36,024 bases of DNA, taken from an uncultured Collinsella sp. GTDB taxonomy: Bacteria > Actinomycetota > Coriobacteriia > Coriobacteriales > Coriobacteriaceae. Positions within the stretch are counted from its first letter, which is position 1. Each line of letters begins with the position of its first letter. The notes under the pieces are model-generated. The model searched no databases. It worked only from the letters and a program-made list of their open reading frames with translations, and was not told where the DNA came from. Both the position numbers and the translations under genes were made by a program. The stretch is from positions 1-36,024 of the forward strand of contig UREZ01000007.1 in NCBI GenBank assembly GCA_900547025.1, written 5' to 3'. Positions 32,566 through 36,024 of the stretch are shown here, in pieces.

Positions 32566-33249
32566 CTAGATTACGAAGAGGATCACCGCCATGAACTGGA
32601 AGATACTGCCGGCGAGCACCCACAGGTGGAACACGCTGTGCAGGTAGCGCACGTTTTTGGCGATATAGAACGGCACGCCCGCGGTGTAGCACACGCCGCC
32701 GACGGCGAGCAGGGCAAGTGCCACGGGGTTGAGCAGCGCCACAAGTTCGGGCAGCTTAAAGACAACGAGCCAGCCCATCAGCAGGTAGACCAGGCCGCTT
32801 ACCCAGTGCGGTTGACGCTCGCGTAGGAAGCACTCGAGGGCGATGCCGATAATGGCGATGGCCCATACGGCAAAGAACAGCGCAGGGCCGCCGTCGTTTG
32901 CGAGCGTGATAAGGCAAAACGGCGTATAGCTGCCGGCTATGAGCAGGTAGATGCAGCTGTGGTCGATGATGCGAAACACGCGCTTGGCGCGCGCGGGCTG
33001 AATCGCGTGGTAGAGCGTGGAGGCTAGGTATTCGAGAATAATGCTGACACCATAGACAATCGCCGCGGCCATGTGGGCCGGGCCTCCGCCGCGCAGGGCA
33101 GCGAATACGATCAGGAGCACCAGGCCCGCGATACCCAGCAGGCAGCCGACACCATGGGTGACGGAGTTCATGATCTCCTCGCCCACCGTGTAGTGTGGAA
33201 CGGCCGCGGTCTTGGGTCGCGGCTTAGAACTGTCGCTCGAATCGGACAT
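32566..33249 (-). CDS. Hemolysin III family (PAQR-like) membrane protein
   Basis: A 227-residue protein with seven membrane helices. Family motifs are NSVTHGVGCLLGIAGL, STLYHAI and IDHSCIYLLIAGSYTPF; the conserved H and S/D residues that form the metal site of PAQR proteins are present. Bacterial members are implicated in membrane homeostasis rather than in haemolysis. GGAGG lies upstream of the chosen ATG, at a slightly long distance. Its start faces the divergent alpha/beta hydrolase. Confidence 0.9.
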   Translation of the reverse strand: MSDSSDSSKPRPKTAAVPHYTVGEEIMNSVTHGVGCLLGIAGLVLLIVFAALRGGGPAHMAAAIVYGVSIILEYLASTLYHAIQPARAKRVFRIIDHSCIYLLIAGSYTPFCLITLANDGGPALFFAVWAIAIIGIALECFLRERQPHWVSGLVYLLMGWLVVFKLPELVALLNPVALALLAVGGVCYTAGVPFYIAKNVRYLHSVFHLWVLAGSIFQFMAVILFVI

Positions 33250-33356
33250 GCCGGTTACATCCTCCAACGTAAAGAGTTCTCAACACTATATCAAAGCGTC
33301 TAGGTACGTGCGAAATTTGCACCATACGTGACCCTTTGTTTACCCATTCTTTGCCT

Positions 33357-33370
33357 GTTGACGCATCAAC
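33357..33370. promoter_or_regulatory. Inverted repeat in the divergent promoter region
   Basis: GTTGA-CGCA-TCAAC forms a 14-base symmetrical site, and a second symmetrical stretch, ATGTT then AACAT, lies at 33400-33417, next to the ribosome binding site. Both are in the gap between the hemolysin III gene and the hydrolase gene. Confidence 0.35.
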
Positions 33371-33435
33371 GGCGAACGTCCATAATGCGCTTGCATTAAA
33401 TGTTGATGTATTAACATCTTATAGGAAAGCTTCTT

Positions 33436-34431
33436 ATGTCTCAAAACGCACGTTCCCATCGAAAGCTCAAGATAGCAGGCATCGTTGCACTGGTGGTTGT
33501 CATTGTGCTGCTCGGATTTGCCGGCAACTTTCTGTTTGACTTCGCGCTGAATCCCCGCGCGCCATACACCATGAAGATGATGCAGGACGGCAAGGACGAC
33601 AAAGAAAGTGAGCAGCCGGATGACGAGGACACCGAGGCGCGGGCATGGTTTAAAAAGAATCGCGAGAGCAGCAGCCTCACCGCAGATGACGGAACCGAGC
33701 TCTCCGCTTGGTATTTTGCCGCCTCGGAGAACACCCACGATTACGCCGTCTGCCTGCATGGATATACCGACGAGCCCATCGGCATGGCCCGATACGCCAA
33801 GCGCTTCCACGACCGCGGCATGAACGTGCTCGCGCCTGCCGCCCGCGCCCACGAGCGCTCCGGCGGCGACTATATCGGCATGGGCTGGCCCGAGCGGCTC
33901 GATGTCGTTGCATGGATTGGGCGGATCGTTCAGGCTGACCCCAAGGCGCGCATCCTGGTCTTTGGCGAGTCGATGGGTGCGGCAACCGCCATGAACGTCG
34001 CAGGGGAATCTCTGCCCGCAAACGTGAAATGCATTATCGAGGACTGCGGTTATACGAGTGTTTGGGACGAGTTTTCTCTGCAGCTCAAGGACGTGTTCGG
34101 CCTGCCCAGCTTTCCCTTGCTCGATGTAGCAAACCTGGTATGCAACGTGCGCGCGGGCTACGACTTTCATAAGGCGAGCAGCGTGGAACAGCTCAAGCGC
34201 GCGACGGTTCCCATGCTGTTTATCCACGGTGACCAAGACACCTTTGTGCCGTACAGTATGCTCGACCAAAACTACGACGCGTGCGCCAGCAAGGTCAAGC
34301 AAAAGCTCACCGTCCATGGCGCCACCCACGCCAAGAGCGCGCAGGTCGACCCCGAACTCTACTGGAACACGGTCGACAACTTCCTCGACGAGTATTTTTT
34401 AGGAAATAGGACGGTTTACTGGTCTATCTGA
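33436..34431 (+). CDS. Alpha/beta hydrolase with N-terminal membrane anchor
   Basis: A 331-residue serine hydrolase of unknown substrate. One hydrophobic helix (about 12-33) anchors it, with the catalytic domain outside. The triad is S179 in the nucleophile elbow GESMG, D266/D268 in IHGDQDTFV and H298 in HGATHAKS. It resembles the bacterial family related to BAAT-type and Bem46-like hydrolases. The acidic segment at 55-70 links the anchor to the domain. AGGAAAG precedes the ATG. A strong terminator follows (34447-34487). No neighbour indicates the substrate. Confidence 0.88.
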   Translation: MSQNARSHRKLKIAGIVALVVVIVLLGFAGNFLFDFALNPRAPYTMKMMQDGKDDKESEQPDDEDTEARAWFKKNRESSSLTADDGTELSAWYFAASENTHDYAVCLHGYTDEPIGMARYAKRFHDRGMNVLAPAARAHERSGGDYIGMGWPERLDVVAWIGRIVQADPKARILVFGESMGAATAMNVAGESLPANVKCIIEDCGYTSVWDEFSLQLKDVFGLPSFPLLDVANLVCNVRAGYDFHKASSVEQLKRATVPMLFIHGDQDTFVPYSMLDQNYDACASKVKQKLTVHGATHAKSAQVDPELYWNTVDNFLDEYFLGNRTVYWSI

Positions 34432-34446
34432 CCCCCTAGCACTTCC

Positions 34447-34487
34447 AAAAAGCCGCCCGTGGGCACTGTGCTCACGGGCGGCTTTTA
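34447..34487. terminator. Bidirectional terminator
   Basis: The stem AAAAGCCGCCCGTG with its complement encloses 11 bases and is flanked by A-runs and T-runs. It lies between the convergent hydrolase and DUF362 genes and should act in both directions. Confidence 0.88.
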
Positions 34488-34533
34488 CTAACGTTGTGCT
34501 ACAAAGGCGCTTATTTTGTCCAATAGTTAGGCG

Positions 34534-35739
34534 CTACTTGACCTCGATGAGCTCATACTCGCTCGTGCCCAGGCCGATCTTCTCGGCATGCGCGATGCAC
34601 ACGCGCCAGTCGGTGTCGGGATGCGTGATGCAGAAGGGATCCTTGGCCTGCTCGCCCTCCAGATGCTCGTGGCTGTGCTCCATCTTGACCGCGCTATCGG
34701 TGAGCTCGGTGTTGGGCAGCGGCTCGGATGCCATGACGGCATCGGCGCAGGCCTGGTCGATGGCGACCGGGTCGAAGCTCGCGAACATGCCGATGTCGTT
34801 GACGATAGGCGTATCGTTTTCGGGATGGCAATCGCAGTTGGGGCTGATGTCCATGGCAAGCGAGATGTGGAAGCTCGGGCGGCCGTCGACAACGGCCTTT
34901 GTATACTCGGCGATCTTGCAGTTGAGCACGTCGGCCGCGGCGTCATAGCCGGGCTTGATGCAGTCCTGGTTGCATGCCGCAATGCAGCGTCCGCAGCCCA
35001 CGCAGCGATCGTGGTCGATGGTGGCCACGTGCACCGTGCGAGTAGCGCCGCTGGCAAGCTCGCGCTCGCGGGTGTCGTTGAACGAGACGGCGTCGTGCGC
35101 GCAGATCTTTTCGCAGGCACGGCAGCCAACGCAGTGCTCGGTCGCGACGTTCGGCTTACCGGCGGCATGCTGCTCCATCTTGCCGGCACGGCTGCCGCCT
35201 CCCATACCCAGGTTCTTCATGGCGCCGCCAAAGCCGGCCTGCTCATGGCCCTTAAAGTGGGTGAGGCTAATCACGATATCGGCATCCATGAGCGCCTGAC
35301 CGATCTTAGCCTCGTGCACGTACTCTCCGCCCTCGACCGGGACGAGCGCCTCGTCGGTGCCCTTGAGGCCGTCGGCGATGATGATCTGGCAACCCGTGGC
35401 ATACGGGGTAAAGCCATTCTGGTAGGCGGTGTCGATGTGCTCGAGCGCGTTTTTGCGGCTACCGACATAGAGCGTATTGCAGTCAGTGAGGAAGGGCTTG
35501 CCGCCCAGCTCCTTCACCACGTCCGCGACGGCGCGGGCGTAGTTGGGGCGCAAAAAGCTCAGGTTGCCCAGCTCGCCAAAGTGAATCTTGATGGCGACGA
35601 ACTTGTTCTCAAAGTCGATCTGCCCAATACCGGCGTGACGAATGAGGCGCTTGAGCTTGTCGAGCTGGCTCTCGCGAGCATGCGTGCGCAGGTTGGTGAA
35701 GTACACCTTAGCGGGTGCTGCGGGTGCAGTTACGGTCAT
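34534..35739 (-). CDS. DUF362 protein with two [4Fe-4S] ferredoxin motifs
   Basis: A 401-residue cytoplasmic iron-sulfur protein. The DUF362 domain occupies about 10-195 and 260-400. Two clusters are bound by C203/C206/C209/C213 and C246/C249/C252/C256, each with the CxxCxxC arrangement of ferredoxins. The region GGAMKNLGMG (171-180) is typical of the family. Proteins of this type are common in anaerobes and may act in electron transfer. GAGGGGAT precedes the ATG. A possible -35 TTGACT lies about 80 bases upstream. Function is not established. Confidence 0.9.
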   Translation of the reverse strand: MTVTAPAAPAKVYFTNLRTHARESQLDKLKRLIRHAGIGQIDFENKFVAIKIHFGELGNLSFLRPNYARAVADVVKELGGKPFLTDCNTLYVGSRKNALEHIDTAYQNGFTPYATGCQIIIADGLKGTDEALVPVEGGEYVHEAKIGQALMDADIVISLTHFKGHEQAGFGGAMKNLGMGGGSRAGKMEQHAAGKPNVATEHCVGCRACEKICAHDAVSFNDTRERELASGATRTVHVATIDHDRCVGCGRCIAACNQDCIKPGYDAAADVLNCKIAEYTKAVVDGRPSFHISLAMDISPNCDCHPENDTPIVNDIGMFASFDPVAIDQACADAVMASEPLPNTELTDSAVKMEHSHEHLEGEQAKDPFCITHPDTDWRVCIAHAEKIGLGTSEYELIEVK

Positions 35740-35825
35740 AGATATATCCCCTCGGTCTATATGGCGTTACAGACATAGAGGATGGTACCAGTTAAAGCAG
35801 AGTTAAAGTCAAGTACGGTACCTAG

Positions 35826-36024
35826 TCATTGGGGACGTTCTTAAATGAGTAGTCGCAAGGGACACTCTTTCGCCACCCGGCAGTTGGGGACAGCCCCCAA
35901 GTGCCGGCAGGAAAGGAACGTCCCCGAAGGCCGGCATATAGGGACAGCCCTTGCCAACCCGACCGGCAGACCGGCGAATCATCGGCATCTGGTAAGAGGG
36001 ACGCGCCGTCACGTTTGTGGCGGC
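35826..36024. repeat. Dense cluster of GGGAC-type repeats
   Basis: Within 200 bases are TTGGGGACGTTC, AAGGGACACTC, TTGGGGACAGCC, AACGTCCCC and TAGGGACAGCCC. An inverted CCGGCAGTTGGGG/CCCCAAGTGCCGG pair lies at 35877-35907 and a TGCCGG/CCGGCA pair at 35902-35936. No reading frame is convincing. The cluster reaches the edge of the window and may continue. Confidence 0.7.

Overview
The window is high-GC DNA that reads like a gut Coriobacteriia genome, most likely Collinsella or a close relative. This is an inference from gene content, codon use and the GGGAC-type intergenic repeats; no rRNA marker is present. Nearly all genes lie on the minus strand. The plus-strand exceptions are an AAA ATPase, an OatA-like acyltransferase and an alpha/beta hydrolase. 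No tRNA, rRNA or CRISPR array was seen.

Layout: 1-4070 is a three-gene sensory operon with a membrane protein carrying a degenerate kinase-like tail, a histidine kinase and a LuxR-type response regulator. At 4210-5640 is a GH1 6-phospho-beta-glucosidase. At 5641-7320 lies a repeat-rich island around an AAA ATPase, flanked by a duplicated copy of the 3' end of the next gene (DUF4867-like, 7328-7972). luxS follows at 8117-8605. From 8758 to 14747 is a sugar operon: LacI regulator, fucose/arabinose-isomerase-like protein, split transketolase and FGGY kinase. Its members suggest the route sugar, ketose, ketose phosphate, transketolase cleavage, and an apiose-type substrate is one candidate. From 14922 to about 19000 is a bgl-type beta-glucoside operon (LicT antiterminator, PTS EIIBC, second GH1) with RAT antiterminator boxes and an intrinsic terminator in its leader.

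From 19095 to 21069 is a nucleoside hydrolase-ribokinase pair that would release ribose from nucleosides and phosphorylate it. A two-domain acyltransferase (21256-23472) is followed by a 233-bp element with perfect 31-bp terminal inverted repeats. Next come a metal locus, with an NRAMP-related transporter whose binding site looks magnesium-type and an MgtE-like sensor/membrane protein, and then a NodB-fold protein that has lost its metal ligands. The right part holds PRC-barrel and YtxH proteins, a protein with a cyanophycin-synthetase-like N domain, a CNNM/CorC protein, a hemolysin III protein, an alpha/beta hydrolase and a DUF362 ferredoxin-like protein. The window ends in a dense cluster of GGGAC repeats.

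The main themes are uptake and hydrolysis of plant-type glycosides, divalent cation handling and envelope modification. The most unusual items are the ATPase island with its palindromes, the 31-bp inverted-repeat element, the tandem RAT leader, the pseudo-deacetylase, the altered metal-binding motifs of the NRAMP protein and the split-transketolase sugar cluster.
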